Source: an uncultured Muribaculaceae bacterium (lineage in GTDB: Bacteria; Bacteroidota; Bacteroidia; Bacteroidales; Muribaculaceae). Taken from it: a DNA stretch of 56,177 bases. Positions within the stretch are counted from its first letter, which is position 1, and every line of letters starts with the position of its first letter. A program made the position numbers and the translations under genes. The notes beneath the pieces were generated by a model, which did not search any database, was not told the DNA's origin, and saw nothing but the letters and a program-made list of their open reading frames with translations. Below, piece by piece: positions 8,613-19,500 of this stretch. Location: contig CAJUCW010000023.1 in the NCBI GenBank assembly GCA_910585275.1, forward strand, positions 1 to 56,177, read 5' to 3'.

Positions 8613-10232
8613 TCAATATATTTTGCCATCCGGTTCCTCTCCACGGTTGTTACCCGGATAGATTCTTATCATCACCACACCATGCGAAGGCACGTTGGCT
8701 GTGAACTTCTCTTTCGCTTCCTTTTTCCAGACATCTTTCTGGCGCCAAAGGTCGCGTATTGTCTGTTCGCCACGTATTCCGAAGTCGGAAGGGGAAATGG
8801 TCATGTCAAGAGGTTTGTCGCCGTAGTTGAAAAGGCCCACGGCCATGCTGCCGTCAACGAGCGGCTTGGCATAGACCACGCTTCTGTCATCTTTGAAAAA
8901 AGGCATAGCCTGATAGCCGAGTTCATCCTGATGCACATCAATAATCTCATTGTTGCGCAGAAGGCTGAGGGTAAAATCGTCGAGCTGCTGCATGTCGCAT
9001 CCCAAAAACATAGGGGAAGCGAGTATAGACCAGAGCGAAACGTGCGTATATTGTTCGTCGGGGGTAAGGCGGGAATGATGAAGTTCTCCGTCCCATCCAA
9101 CCACACCGATGACCATCATGTCGGCATCTGCCCAATGTCCCGGCACATTATACGGCGCCCATTTGTCCTGTTGCTTGAATCCGATACGGCTCATGTTTCC
9201 CCAGGTGTCGCGTATGTCGCCGGTTGTGCGGTAGCAGTTTGGATACCTTGCCCACTGCGGAGCGTCGCCCCAATGGGCAGCGTTCGACATCCCGAAGAGA
9301 ATGTCGCGGTCTGTGGCGCGAAGGGCGTCAATCATCTCTTTTACGTAATAGAGCTGGTTGGGGGTCCAGTCATATTTAAGATAATCTATCCCCCAGTCCT
9401 GCCATTGCTTCGCGTCGTTCTTCACAAATGAATGCTTCCCGTTGCGCCAGTTGTAATAGCGTGCAGGCCAACCCTCTCCGAATCCGGGAAGACTGTCGCG
9501 CACGGTCCAGTCATAGCGTCCCTCGGGATTGTCGCAATAGCTTCCGATAAATCCGGCATAACTACCGATCCAGGGTGCGGAATATATTCCCAGACGCAAA
9601 CCCTCCGAATGAAGTTCGTCTGCCATTTTCTTCATATCCGGAAATTTCTCGGGATTAGGTTGGATTGCATTATATTTGCCTCCGCGCACACCTTGCCATC
9701 CGTCGTCGATGTTTATGTAGCTCCATCCATAGTTCACAAGGTCATTGTCAACCATCGAACGTGCGGTTTCCTTTACAAGACTTTCGTCTATGAGCAGTCC
9801 CCAGCAATTCCAGCTGCTCCATCCCAACGGAGGGGTCAGTGCAACCTCATCGCCAATCTTGATTGTAAATTCTCTAGTGGCCGTTCCTTTGGAATTGGTT
9901 GCCGTAAGCTTGCACGGATAAACGCCTCTCTTTTTTGCAACTCCGGTTATCAAACCTGTGGAAGCATCGAGTTTAAGCCCTTTCGGCAGTCCCTCGACAG
10001 AGAAAGTCATCGGCCTCACACCGGTGCAAGGAATCCGGTAAAGGAATTTGGAACCGGGGCGAGCCCCGAATACTTTTGCTCCGTTTATTCTCGGAGTTTC
10101 CGGAGCCGGAGGGGTAAGAATGTATTTTGAATTGTCTATCTTCGGGAGAGTGTCTCGCTCGGGGGGACATTGCGCAAACCCGTTGACCGATATAAGGGTA
10201 AGCCCGAAAATAATCAATGATATAAGTCTCAT
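8613..10232 (-). CDS. GH27 alpha-galactosidase with N-terminal putative Ig domain
   Basis: This 539-residue enzyme has a signal peptide (residues 1 to about 20, ending VNGFA). A putative Ig-type domain covers about residues 45-130 (PMTFSVEGLPKGLKLDASTG is typical), followed by the GH27 barrel opening with TPPLGWSSWNCWG. The nucleophile aspartate is in DYLKYDW (about residue 286) and the acid/base aspartate in TTGDIRDTW. The architecture matches secreted Bacteroidetes alpha-galactosidases, which cleave terminal alpha-linked galactose. Next to an M60 peptidase, a plausible substrate is alpha-galactosylated glycoprotein, although plant galactosides are possible. It sits between the M60 and GH3 genes in the PUL operon. 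Confidence 0.9.
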   Translation of the reverse strand: MRLISLIIFGLTLISVNGFAQCPPERDTLPKIDNSKYILTPPAPETPRINGAKVFGARPGSKFLYRIPCTGVRPMTFSVEGLPKGLKLDASTGLITGVAKKRGVYPCKLTATNSKGTATREFTIKIGDEVALTPPLGWSSWNCWGLLIDESLVKETARSMVDNDLVNYGWSYINIDDGWQGVRGGKYNAIQPNPEKFPDMKKMADELHSEGLRLGIYSAPWIGSYAGFIGSYCDNPEGRYDWTVRDSLPGFGEGWPARYYNWRNGKHSFVKNDAKQWQDWGIDYLKYDWTPNQLYYVKEMIDALRATDRDILFGMSNAAHWGDAPQWARYPNCYRTTGDIRDTWGNMSRIGFKQQDKWAPYNVPGHWADADMMVIGVVGWDGELHHSRLTPDEQYTHVSLWSILASPMFLGCDMQQLDDFTLSLLRNNEIIDVHQDELGYQAMPFFKDDRSVVYAKPLVDGSMAVGLFNYGDKPLDMTISPSDFGIRGEQTIRDLWRQKDVWKKEAKEKFTANVPSHGVVMIRIYPGNNRGEEPDGKIY

Positions 10233-10270
10233 GTCAGATAAAGTATTATAAAGATTTTAAGATAGGCGGC

Positions 10271-10296
10271 AGCAGGGCTTCTTTAAGAGTCCTGCT
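10271..10296 (-). other. Intergenic hairpin between the M60 and GH27 genes
   Basis: AGCAGG (10271-10276) and CCTGCT (10291-10296) close a stem of about 10 bp, including two wobble pairs, around a CTTTAA loop. It is the second of three such structures between the enzyme genes and has no T tract. Confidence 0.45.
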
Positions 10297-10332
10297 CCCA
10301 CCCGATTATTAAACGCCAATTAATCAAAGTTA

Positions 10333-12939
10333 TTAGAACGAACCTAACAATTGTCTTTTCCCATCTGCTTGCACGGCATAAACCTTGGCTCCGGTAATAT
10401 CCACCTCCGAAGGCACGTCAAACGTCAGGAAATTGCTGAAATAAAGAAGTTTGCCATTTTCATCGTCTTTTCTAACTTCTATGGTAACCGCTTCATTGCC
10501 GTCGCTCACGACAACGTTGCGTCCCGAGATTTTAGCAGAAATTGAAGATGACAGTTTGGAATTATTCTTATACGTTTCAAAGAAACCGAGGTCTCCGATG
10601 TCAGACCTGTCAAAATCCCCGTCAAGATAACCCACCATCTTACGGTCTTCTATATATTCCATGGCATGTTTCGGCTTCGGGAACTGCTTCATGTATTCAA
10701 GCGTCTCGTCAACCATCGGTTTGGTTATGGTCATCCCACTGATTGTGCTTGATTTATTGACAGTCACAAAAAATCCCCATAAATCGAAGAAATCCGTAAG
10801 GTTTTCGTTTGCTGCGCGGCAGCATGCCTTTGCGAATTCAAGCTGTTTCCTGCCGGATTCTCCCGAAGGCTCTATATGGACTTCGCGCATCTCCTTAAAC
10901 ACTTTTTTCCAGAAATCGGTCTTGCCCAACACCTTATGGTAATATATATAGAGCTGCCACCACATGCGATTGTTTATGTGGTTATAGCGGTTGTCGCACT
11001 TCGCGATATAACTCCAAGAATAATCGCTTTGCTCCGCCCTAAGCCATGCCAGGCGTCGCATACCCGGTCCATGTGAAGTATATTTCCCGAGCCTCTCGCA
11101 AACGTAATGGGCAAATACATTGGCGGAAGTCTCTGTTGAAGGTTCCCAGTTTATAGCCTGCTGATGCACGTGGCCCATCTCGTGGGCTGGTCCCCACGTG
11201 CCTCCGATACGCTTGTTCATGGCCTCCTTGTCAATAACGATTACGTCAAGTGCTGTCCAGATAAACGCCATGCGGTTATCGGAAGCCCATAGGTTGAGTT
11301 GCCCGTTGCTTGCCTCCGGCGACATACCGAACATGTGATTATTGAAGGGTTTGCCTTCGCCTCGGAATTCATCGATTCCACAAAACTCTTGTTCCCATTT
11401 CACCATATCGTCCCACAGTTCTATGGCACCGACAATCTTTGTCTGCGGCATTTTTACGCGGCTGAAATACATAATGAAATCCGTGCCTCTCACGCAGAAA
11501 TATTTATGTTTTGCCTTACTGATGATTTCGGCATATTTTTCATCTGTCTTATGCTGCCTGAGGTCGAAGAAGCCCGTAACGTTAGAGCCTCCGACAGGGA
11601 AATGAATCCTGATTGGCTTCGCATCCGGAGAATTGATATCCGAAACGTTATACATTACGAAAAGTTGGCCTTCATTTTTAATTTTTAATTTGTTGACCCC
11701 CTCTTTGAGCATATATATGTCGCCGGAATCGGCAGGCTGCCAATAATCGCCCTTTTCATGTGTCACCTTCTCCTCTCCTATGCTTTGAAGCGAGATAGTC
11801 TGTCCGTGGGTGTCGCCGACACATACAATCACCTCCTCGCCAGGCACCACATAAATGCCGGTCGGATTGTCAAGGATGGAATATGTGCGCGTCATAAGCT
11901 TGTCTCTCCATTCCGTTGCAATAGAATATGCCTCGTAATCGCGGATTCTGAAATCCTTTTCCGTAGAATCATAAGCATCGTCGCGTATGGCGCGTGCCAC
12001 ACGGCTGAAATAATCTCCAAGCTTTTCAATCTGTTCGTCGGAAACGTTCGGCTTCAATTGCGAACACGACAAGTCGGTAAAAACCGTCAGAAGATTGTCG
12101 TTCAAAGGGTTCGTTGTGTTTGTCTTATAGAACTCCATTTCGGCACAGCTTGCAAAACCGCCGAAACCGCTCTTCACTTCAAACTTTATGCCGGTTGGTT
12201 TCAACCCTCCCGGAATCTGGACAACGGAAGGAGTGCTCTTTTCTCCGAAGTCATAATCTCCGAGTTTGTCATATTGATAGCCGGAATCAGTTGCCACATA
12301 TATTGTAAGCTTACCGAAATTACCATTCCCGTTACGGGTATAATATATCAGATAGTCTATCACTTCTGTGCCGGCAAACCTATATTCAAGAGTAATAGGG
12401 AAACTCGTTCCTTTCCACGGAGAATGATAGTGAGTGCTGAAATCCCCGTCTATCGAATATTCGATTCCCTGTTTGGAATATCCTGTCTCCCAAGCCGACG
12501 CCACCGCCGAAATCGGTTTGATTTTAACATCCTCCGCCACCACTACAGTACTGTTTCCATATTGCACCACTGTGATGGACTTTGATATCAACTTTGAAGA
12601 TGTCTTAACAATGACGCTGCCGGTTCTCTTTTCCCCGGTGGTATTTTCCCTCGCTTTTATTTCTACCACAGGATTATTCTCCGAGTCCTCCTTGATAGAT
12701 GCTACAAACCATGTCCCCGATTGTTCCACGATAAGGTTATCGGCCGAAAGGTTCGTAATCAAAGGCACCACCACGGTGGCAGATGCCCGGTCAACCTCAA
12801 TATTCCTGTAAGAAGCGTCGATGTCAAGTTGTTCTTTCACTGAAGGAGCAGGCTCCTCGCTGCTTTTACACGATTGCAAAACCAAAAGATTAAAGAATGC
12901 AATCGCCGTCGCTAAAAATAAATAATTAAATCGTCGCAT
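10333..12939 (-). CDS. M60-like zinc metalloprotease lipoprotein (BACON, F5/8 type C, M60)
   Basis: This 868-residue lipoprotein has a signal peptide with the lipobox LQSC (cysteine near residue 24). A BACON domain follows (about 45-130, ending SITVVQYG), then an F5/8 type C carbohydrate-binding module (about 140-270) and the M60/enhancin-like catalytic region. The gluzincin motif HEMGH is at about residue 583. M60-like peptidases of gut Bacteroides with this architecture (for example BT4244) cleave mucin-type O-glycoproteins next to glycosylated serine or threonine. This one should act at the cell surface, exposing or releasing glycans and glycopeptides. It lies downstream of the susC-susD-lipoprotein set, separated by a strong hairpin. 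Confidence 0.87.
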   Translation of the reverse strand: MRRFNYLFLATAIAFFNLLVLQSCKSSEEPAPSVKEQLDIDASYRNIEVDRASATVVVPLITNLSADNLIVEQSGTWFVASIKEDSENNPVVEIKARENTTGEKRTGSVIVKTSSKLISKSITVVQYGNSTVVVAEDVKIKPISAVASAWETGYSKQGIEYSIDGDFSTHYHSPWKGTSFPITLEYRFAGTEVIDYLIYYTRNGNGNFGKLTIYVATDSGYQYDKLGDYDFGEKSTPSVVQIPGGLKPTGIKFEVKSGFGGFASCAEMEFYKTNTTNPLNDNLLTVFTDLSCSQLKPNVSDEQIEKLGDYFSRVARAIRDDAYDSTEKDFRIRDYEAYSIATEWRDKLMTRTYSILDNPTGIYVVPGEEVIVCVGDTHGQTISLQSIGEEKVTHEKGDYWQPADSGDIYMLKEGVNKLKIKNEGQLFVMYNVSDINSPDAKPIRIHFPVGGSNVTGFFDLRQHKTDEKYAEIISKAKHKYFCVRGTDFIMYFSRVKMPQTKIVGAIELWDDMVKWEQEFCGIDEFRGEGKPFNNHMFGMSPEASNGQLNLWASDNRMAFIWTALDVIVIDKEAMNKRIGGTWGPAHEMGHVHQQAINWEPSTETSANVFAHYVCERLGKYTSHGPGMRRLAWLRAEQSDYSWSYIAKCDNRYNHINNRMWWQLYIYYHKVLGKTDFWKKVFKEMREVHIEPSGESGRKQLEFAKACCRAANENLTDFFDLWGFFVTVNKSSTISGMTITKPMVDETLEYMKQFPKPKHAMEYIEDRKMVGYLDGDFDRSDIGDLGFFETYKNNSKLSSSISAKISGRNVVVSDGNEAVTIEVRKDDENGKLLYFSNFLTFDVPSEVDITGAKVYAVQADGKRQLLGSF

Positions 12940-12967
12940 AATGTAGATTTCAAGTTTATATTAGAAA

Positions 12968-13001
12968 GGCGGGTGATGGATGAAACATCCTGTCACCCGC
13001 C
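12968..13001 (-). terminator. Hairpin between the surface lipoprotein and M60 genes, possible attenuator
   Basis: GGCGGGTGA (12968-12976) pairs with TCACCCGCC (12993-13001), with an inner GGATG/CATCC helix. Read on the minus strand it is followed by TTTCT, so partial termination is plausible. This would make transcription of the enzymes lower than that of the susCD group. Confidence 0.55.
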
Positions 13002-13081
13002 TACGGATTTTAGATCTACGAGCAAATTCTTAAATCCTTTTACCTAAAAAACATCTATGATACCTATAAATAAAATACCTG

Positions 13082-14467
13082 TTATCTACCATAGACCACA
13101 ATCTCTCCACAAGACCAGAATGCAGTTGTCTTTCCTATGAGAGAACCACCGTCGGCCTCTACCACACAATATCTGAACTTGTTGAACTTGAACGGGCAAT
13201 GGAATGATCCAACTGAAGCCACATCGAATCTATCGAGCAGAACTTTTCCATACGCATTGCAATCGGCAAACTCTACCCAGTCAGTGCCGTTCCAAGCATA
13301 AAGTTTCACTCTCTTCACATGGCCGTTGTTGTAGCTCTGACGGTTGGCATGGTCGAATCCGATTTCCTGGATTTCCTTCGGAAGAGTAAATTCGATATAT
13401 GAGCCGAACTCATCGAAATTCCTTGCATTGCTGCCATACCAGCTGTGGAAGTGGGTCGAGAAGTCACCGTCGCAGAGTCCGGGCACGCCCTTGCCGTCGC
13501 CGCTGTAGCAGTCGTTGGCATAAAGCATGTCGGCAGTGATGTCAATCTTAAATCCGCTGGCGTTGTCAATGCCGACAAGAGCGGTCGATTCGCCGATTTC
13601 AAAACCGTCAAGACTGAGTGTGGTTATTCTCAGAGGAATCGCATTCCTGAAGCCTGCTTTGTCAAGGTCGATATTTACGGTCATCGACGCAGATTCCGCA
13701 CCCTTGTTTATTGCTACATCGGTCACTCCGGAATAAGCTTCGGCGGGCATAAGTCCCATGCTTGTGCCTTCATTGGCATTGTATTCTTCAAGCACACTCG
13801 GGTCAACCTCTACTTTAGCGGTGATGTCCCATTCGCTCTCAAACGGAAGGCCGATATTGAAAGTAAAAGACTTCTCCCCGTCTTCAAGCATCTTGACACC
13901 TCCGTTAAGGAATCCTACCGACGGCTCCTTATATTCCGGTATAATAAACATTTCATTTCCATTTGCATCTATGAGTCCGTCGGAGCCTTCAAGCACAAGA
14001 GGGATTACGGGAGTTCTGGAAGCGTCGGTATAGGTTTCCAGAAACTCACCAAGCGCAGGAGGGAACACATTCAACGCCAGGGTCTTATATCCCTCTCCCC
14101 CCTTAAACTCAAGGGGAAGCTCCAGAGTCTGCCCCGACTCCGTGAAAGAATAGCAGTTGTTAGGCAGATAGCTGTAGCCTGCGCCCGACTCGAGAAGCCA
14201 ATCGTTAAACTCCTCCTCGGTCATCACTCGCACCTTGGCGCCCGATGTGGCATCCGGGTTCCATCCCCCTTTCATGACTGATATCGGGAATGCGGCAACG
14301 GAATGGGGAGAATAGACGGTGAAGTCGTGCGCTCCACTATCTTTGAACATCATGACCTTCGAATATTCCTCGGGATAGATGTCATATTTTTCGGAGCATG
14401 ACGCACCTGCAAGCAGCAAGGCAAGAGATGCGGATGCCAGATATATACTTTTCATAAGATATTTCAC
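13082..14467 (-). CDS. Surface glycan-binding lipoprotein, DUF1735 and F5/8 type C domains
   Basis: This 461-residue lipoprotein has the lipobox AGASC (cysteine near residue 24). Two DUF1735/BT_3987-like domains occupy roughly 30-160 and 175-305. A C-terminal F5/8 type C carbohydrate-binding domain (about 315-461) contains DGDFSTHFHSWY, the typical sugar-loop region, which resembles the module in the M60 protein. Proteins of this layout next to SusD are cell-surface glycan-binding proteins and lack catalytic motifs. It begins 24 bases after the susD stop and clearly belongs to the same transcript. It should help capture glycoprotein glycans for the SusCD complex. Confidence 0.82.
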   Translation of the reverse strand: MKYLMKSIYLASASLALLLAGASCSEKYDIYPEEYSKVMMFKDSGAHDFTVYSPHSVAAFPISVMKGGWNPDATSGAKVRVMTEEEFNDWLLESGAGYSYLPNNCYSFTESGQTLELPLEFKGGEGYKTLALNVFPPALGEFLETYTDASRTPVIPLVLEGSDGLIDANGNEMFIIPEYKEPSVGFLNGGVKMLEDGEKSFTFNIGLPFESEWDITAKVEVDPSVLEEYNANEGTSMGLMPAEAYSGVTDVAINKGAESASMTVNIDLDKAGFRNAIPLRITTLSLDGFEIGESTALVGIDNASGFKIDITADMLYANDCYSGDGKGVPGLCDGDFSTHFHSWYGSNARNFDEFGSYIEFTLPKEIQEIGFDHANRQSYNNGHVKRVKLYAWNGTDWVEFADCNAYGKVLLDRFDVASVGSFHCPFKFNKFRYCVVEADGGSLIGKTTAFWSCGEIVVYGR

Positions 14468-14491
14468 TTTTTTATGTATTACACAATCTGA

Positions 14492-16510
14492 TTAGTATCC
14501 GGGGTTCTGAACGCACTGCGGATTGGCATATACCTCCTTCTCGGGAAGAGGATAGAGATAAAGCTTGTTGCCCCAGGTGTAAGGATAAGGAAGGGAAATC
14601 GGTTTGTTGAATTCTTCGAATGCAGGGAATTCCTTCTCAAGTGAATTCAGACCCATTCGCTTGCCATATCCGAGATATTTCTCTCCCTCCACATAACGGC
14701 GGATGTCGAAATAACGGTGGCACTCTCCGAAGAACTCTATGCGGCGTTCGTTAAGAACCCAGTCGAGGAGCGACATTCCACCTTTGCCTATCATTTCGCT
14801 TGTAAGAGATTTTGCTCCCGCACGGTTACGGATTACATTCACGTCTGAAATAGCCTGCTCCGTCTTACCGAGCTGTGCGGCGGCCTCCGCACGGTTGAGA
14901 TACATCTCTCCGAGACGAATAATCTTGATAGATGATTCTGAATAACCGGTATAAGACCATGAACCTTCAGGAATCATCATTGTCACATACTGGAACTTCT
15001 GGCAAAAATAACCTGTAGCACAGTTGTCGCGGTTACCTTTCTGCTGCTGATAGCCGTGATACCCGATAACATCAGTCGGATTATTCGGATTATATCTTTC
15101 AAGAAGATTTAAATGAATCGGTTTGCCATTAGCAAGACGCAACGAGTAGTCACCTCCGTCAAAACCGACCCAAGCATAGAAACGAGGCTCGCGGTTAACA
15201 TGGAGATTGATAATCCTGTCGCGGTGGAGTCCTTCATCGGGAAGACCTGCACTCCTGAACCATTCAGACTCAGCCACAAACTTCTCATCATTCTCAGGAA
15301 TAAGACCGTTGTCGGTTAGGAAATGGGTCACAGCGTTGAGTGTCGGGTTGTAACCACAAAATCCGGAACGCACCGAACCGCCACTCATTGTGAACTGTGC
15401 CGGCCATGAAGCATACATAGTGCTCCTCAAGGCGTCAGTCTGTGCTATCATATCCCAGATTGCCTCTCGGTTCCCTTCTCCCTCGCATGCATAAATAAGG
15501 TAACGCATACGGAGAACGGCTTTCTTGAATTCGTCATCCACATTTCCGGGCACGTAAAGCTCGTCGAGGGAGATGCCTGCGCTCTCATAATAATCATCGG
15601 TATAGATGGCACGTCCTCCCGCTCCTTCGGCAAGCTTTATAGCCTCGTCGGCGGCATCATATGCACGCTGCCACTTGCCGGCGTCGTATGTGCGGCTTAC
15701 GAGCTCAAGTCCGTATCCGGGAGTCTCAAAGTTTGTGTTCTTGAAATTGGCATACGGGAACTTGCCGTTCCAGAGGGGAGATGCAGCGAGGAGAAGCACC
15801 TGCGCCTTCACTGCCTTACAGATTGTGGAAGTCATTCTGCCATGCTCAGCGTCGTTGCGTACTGCCGGAAGGTCCTTTGCTGCCTCATCGAGTTTATCGC
15901 ATATCCAATCAACACAATAGTCAAAATGGTAGCGGCCGTTAAACCCGGATGTCGGGGTGTCGAGACCCTGCTGGTTTTCAAGGATAACGATAGGGCCATA
16001 GCGGCGGAGAAGAATGAAATGATAGTATGCTATAAGTGCGTTTGCCTCTGCCTTCCATTCAATAGCGGTCGATTCTGAAATCACGCCCCGACCTACAAGA
16101 TTGGTCTCGTCCATCTTGTTCATGAACAGGATACACTGGCCTATTCCCTTATACATGTAGTTCCACACATTATGGTTGTTGGAAGCCGACAAAGTGTTCA
16201 GAAGAATAAGACCAACATAGCGGTTCACTCCCGAGTCGGTGCTCCATCCATAAGGGTTGATGATGTCGTCTGAAGTGACAGTGAGGTCGCTGAGGTTCCA
16301 AGAGTAGGGAAGGTCGGAGTCCTCATGGCTACCCATGAAACTATAGCACGAATAAAGGAAGCCTCGGGCGGTGTTGATATTCTCCATGCCATCGTCAACA
16401 CCCACCTGCTCCGGCGGTACGACGTCAAGATAGTTGCAAGATGTGACTCCCGTTGTAGAGGCAAGCAGGAGCAAAATTGCGGCTTTATTTAATATATTCT
16501 TAAAATTCAT
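14492..16510 (-). CDS. SusD-like outer-membrane glycan-binding lipoprotein
   Basis: This 672-residue protein has a signal peptide with lipobox VTSC (cysteine near residue 25) and the SusD/RagB fold with TPR-like repeats. Typical features are NYLDVVPPEQ just after the lipid anchor, the mid-region RLGEMYLNRAEAAAQLG and the end KEVYANPQCVQNPGY. It caps the SusC transporter and binds substrate at the cell surface. It is longer than many SusD proteins (about 500-600 residues), so extra surface loops are likely. It starts 15 bases after susC, which fixes the pair as a unit. Confidence 0.93.
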   Translation of the reverse strand: MNFKNILNKAAILLLLASTTGVTSCNYLDVVPPEQVGVDDGMENINTARGFLYSCYSFMGSHEDSDLPYSWNLSDLTVTSDDIINPYGWSTDSGVNRYVGLILLNTLSASNNHNVWNYMYKGIGQCILFMNKMDETNLVGRGVISESTAIEWKAEANALIAYYHFILLRRYGPIVILENQQGLDTPTSGFNGRYHFDYCVDWICDKLDEAAKDLPAVRNDAEHGRMTSTICKAVKAQVLLLAASPLWNGKFPYANFKNTNFETPGYGLELVSRTYDAGKWQRAYDAADEAIKLAEGAGGRAIYTDDYYESAGISLDELYVPGNVDDEFKKAVLRMRYLIYACEGEGNREAIWDMIAQTDALRSTMYASWPAQFTMSGGSVRSGFCGYNPTLNAVTHFLTDNGLIPENDEKFVAESEWFRSAGLPDEGLHRDRIINLHVNREPRFYAWVGFDGGDYSLRLANGKPIHLNLLERYNPNNPTDVIGYHGYQQQKGNRDNCATGYFCQKFQYVTMMIPEGSWSYTGYSESSIKIIRLGEMYLNRAEAAAQLGKTEQAISDVNVIRNRAGAKSLTSEMIGKGGMSLLDWVLNERRIEFFGECHRYFDIRRYVEGEKYLGYGKRMGLNSLEKEFPAFEEFNKPISLPYPYTWGNKLYLYPLPEKEVYANPQCVQNPGY

Positions 16511-16525
16511 AGTCTTAATTCAATT

Positions 16526-19500
16526 TTAGAGGTTAAACTGAACACCCACTGTCACAGATTTCTGGGTAGGATACTTATCCCATGATTCCATTTCCGGATC
16601 CCAGTATTTGAAAGAAGTGAAGTTAAGAAGGTTTGTTCCCTGCACATATATACGACCCAACGGGAATGTCCAGCCAAGTTCAATATTCTTGAGGCGGAGG
16701 AATGAACCGTCGCGAAGCCAATAGGTTGAGTTGACACGGTTATTCTCGATTTCTCCCACATTCACACCCATACGCGGATATTCCGCATCAAAGTTTCCAA
16801 GCTCCGGATCAAAGTGGCTTTCATATACCCACTTGAACATATTTCTGGGCTCGTTGCCGAAATTCATTGCGAACGGGTCAAGGTCATTAACGAGAATCTT
16901 ACGCTTTGCAGAACCGGTGAAGAAGAAACCGAAGTCCCAGTTTCTCCAGTTTACGGTTGCACCGAAACCATATTGCAGACGTGGAGTCCTGCCATATTCC
17001 GAAATCATTGTCTGATCGTCTGAATTGATCTGTCCGTCACCGTTAAGGTCGCGATATTTGATGTCGCCCACCATAACTGTAGATCCGAGATTCTGAACAG
17101 GACTGTTGTCAATCTCTTCCTGAGATTTGAAGAGACCCTCGGCTATGTAGCCGCGTGTGTAGTCCATCGGAAGTCCCGTTGAGAAAAGCCATGGATATTT
17201 GTAGTTAAGCTCATCGCCGTCAATCAGCTTATTCTTGTTATATGTGAAATTGCCGTTAAACGACACTGAAAGGTCGGGCGTCAGCTGCTTGGAATAGGTT
17301 ATGCTTCCCTCGAAACCACGGTTATCTACACGACCCACAGGACCGTAGGGTACCGCCACACCATAACCGAGCGAACCGGGCCATGACTTACGCTGCATAA
17401 GAATGTCGTAGCGGCGGTCATAGAAATAATCGAGAGTAATATTGAGGTCTTCGAAGAGGCGGATATCCACACCGATATCAAGTTTCTTCACCTTCTCCCA
17501 TCCGAGTGTAGGGAGTGCATAGTAGCTCATTTCAGGACCACCGCCGGATCCTGCCCAACCTAGAGATCCACCGGCACCGGCTGTCCACTTAAGATAATCG
17601 AGCTTGTTATTGGTTATCTGGTCGTAATAGAAGAAATAGTAGTTTGATCCCGGAGGAGTAAGCTCGTCCGAACCTACAAGACCGTATGACGCGCGGATCT
17701 TGAAATAAGAAACCACCTTAGAGATAGGCTCCCAGAAATTCTCTCCGGAGGCAACCCATCCGATAGATCCTGCCGGGAAGAAACCGAAACGGTATCCCTT
17801 GGCAAGACGCTCGGTTCCGTTATAGCCGAAGTTAAATTCCGCCAGATATTTGTGTCCGTAATCGTATGTCACGCGTCCGGAGAATCCCTGGTTGCGGTTA
17901 GGAAGAACATTGTTTCTATATTCCCTCATACGATAAAGGAGAACCGCATTGATTTCATGGTCGTTGAAATCCCTGATCCAGTTGAGGTTGGCTTGCAGTT
18001 CGAATGTATTGTCCGAATATCTTGAGATGTCTGACTGGCTAATGAAATTACTACCCATCGGAGTGGCTTGGTTCACAGGGAAAATCGGGTTCTGCCAGTC
18101 TTCCAGATCGTATGTTGCAACATAATAGGTGTAAGGAGTGATTTCCCTTGTGTAGTTGCTTGTGGAATAGTTCTTGAAATTAACCCATGCGTTGAAGTTC
18201 AAGCCCTTGGTAATCATGTCAAGGTCTTGGTTGATTTTCACAACAGTGTTGACAGTGTTGGCATTCTGCTGCTTGAAACTTGTCTGCATCTTCGCGTAAG
18301 GATTGGTCTGGAACTTGCTTCCACCCTTGTCGTACGTTCCATACATAATATGGTCATAACCCTCTCTGCCCGGATAAGTGGGAGCCATCAGAATAGGGTT
18401 CGTATTGAGTGCGTATGCGAAGAACGTCTTTGAGTCGACATTCGGCTGCACCTTCTGCAGAATCTGAGCGTTCAGATTCATCGAAATCGTGGTGGTGGGA
18501 GTCAGCTTATAGGAGATATTGTTCTGGAAGTTATATCTGTAGTTCTGAAGCTGGTTGTTCCACGAATAAATCTTCTCCGTCTTGTAATGGCCGGTCTCGT
18601 GGACGAAGTCGAGCGACATATAGTATTTCACCTTGCTTCCGCCACCCGACACATTCACGTTGGCTCGCTGCCGCATCGCCATCTTCTTGAACAATACGTT
18701 CTGCCAGTCAACATCTGGATAAAGATAAGGGTTGAGACCTGAACGGGTGCGCTCGATCATCTCTTCGGAATACCTCGGATTCACGTTGGGATTGCGCAAT
18801 AACTCCGCTTTGTTATACATCTCCATGTAAGAGGCACCATCGATGAACTCCGGCATCTTTCCCATGAAGTTGAACGCGTTCTCTACGCTTACATTAATTT
18901 TGGTCTTTGTGTTGTAGTCTCCACCTTTTGTTGTGATTATCATCACACCGTTTGCACCGCGCGCACCATAGATAGCGGTTGCGGAAGCATCCTTCAGCAC
19001 TGAGAAACTCTTGATGTTCTCTGCCGGAATGCTGTTAAGGTCGCCTGCGGAAATTTCCACATCATCAAGAAGGATGAGCGGAGTTGCGCTCTTGCCGGCA
19101 AAGTTGGAGATACCACGGATATAAAACTCCGCGCCGTCGCCCGGCTGGCCCGACGTGTTGTTGGCATAGACACCGGCAAACTTACCGGCGAGGTTCTGGG
19201 TCAATGTGGATGACGACAGCTTAAGCTCGGAACCGCTGACAGATGATATGGCACCGGTCACCGACACTTTTTTCTGTACACCCGTACCGGTTACCACCAC
19301 TTCGTTAAGCGATTGCTCAGACGGGTCAAGTTCGATACGAACGTTGCCAAGGTCTTCAATAGGAACTTCTTTAGGCTTATAACCTACGTATGAAACCAAG
19401 AGAACCGAGTTTTTCTTTGGCGTGAATGTGATTGAAAAGTTTCCTTCCACATCTGTTACCACTCCCGTGCCGGGCTGGTCCTTTATCTGGACCGTAGCTC

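Noticed and set aside
8562..9431. 289-codon ORF antisense to the GH27 gene, and similar long frames antisense to M60 (11758-12585), GH2 (2573-3217) and hsdM (23940-24563)
   Set aside because: Each lies entirely opposite a well-supported gene and encodes no recognisable protein.
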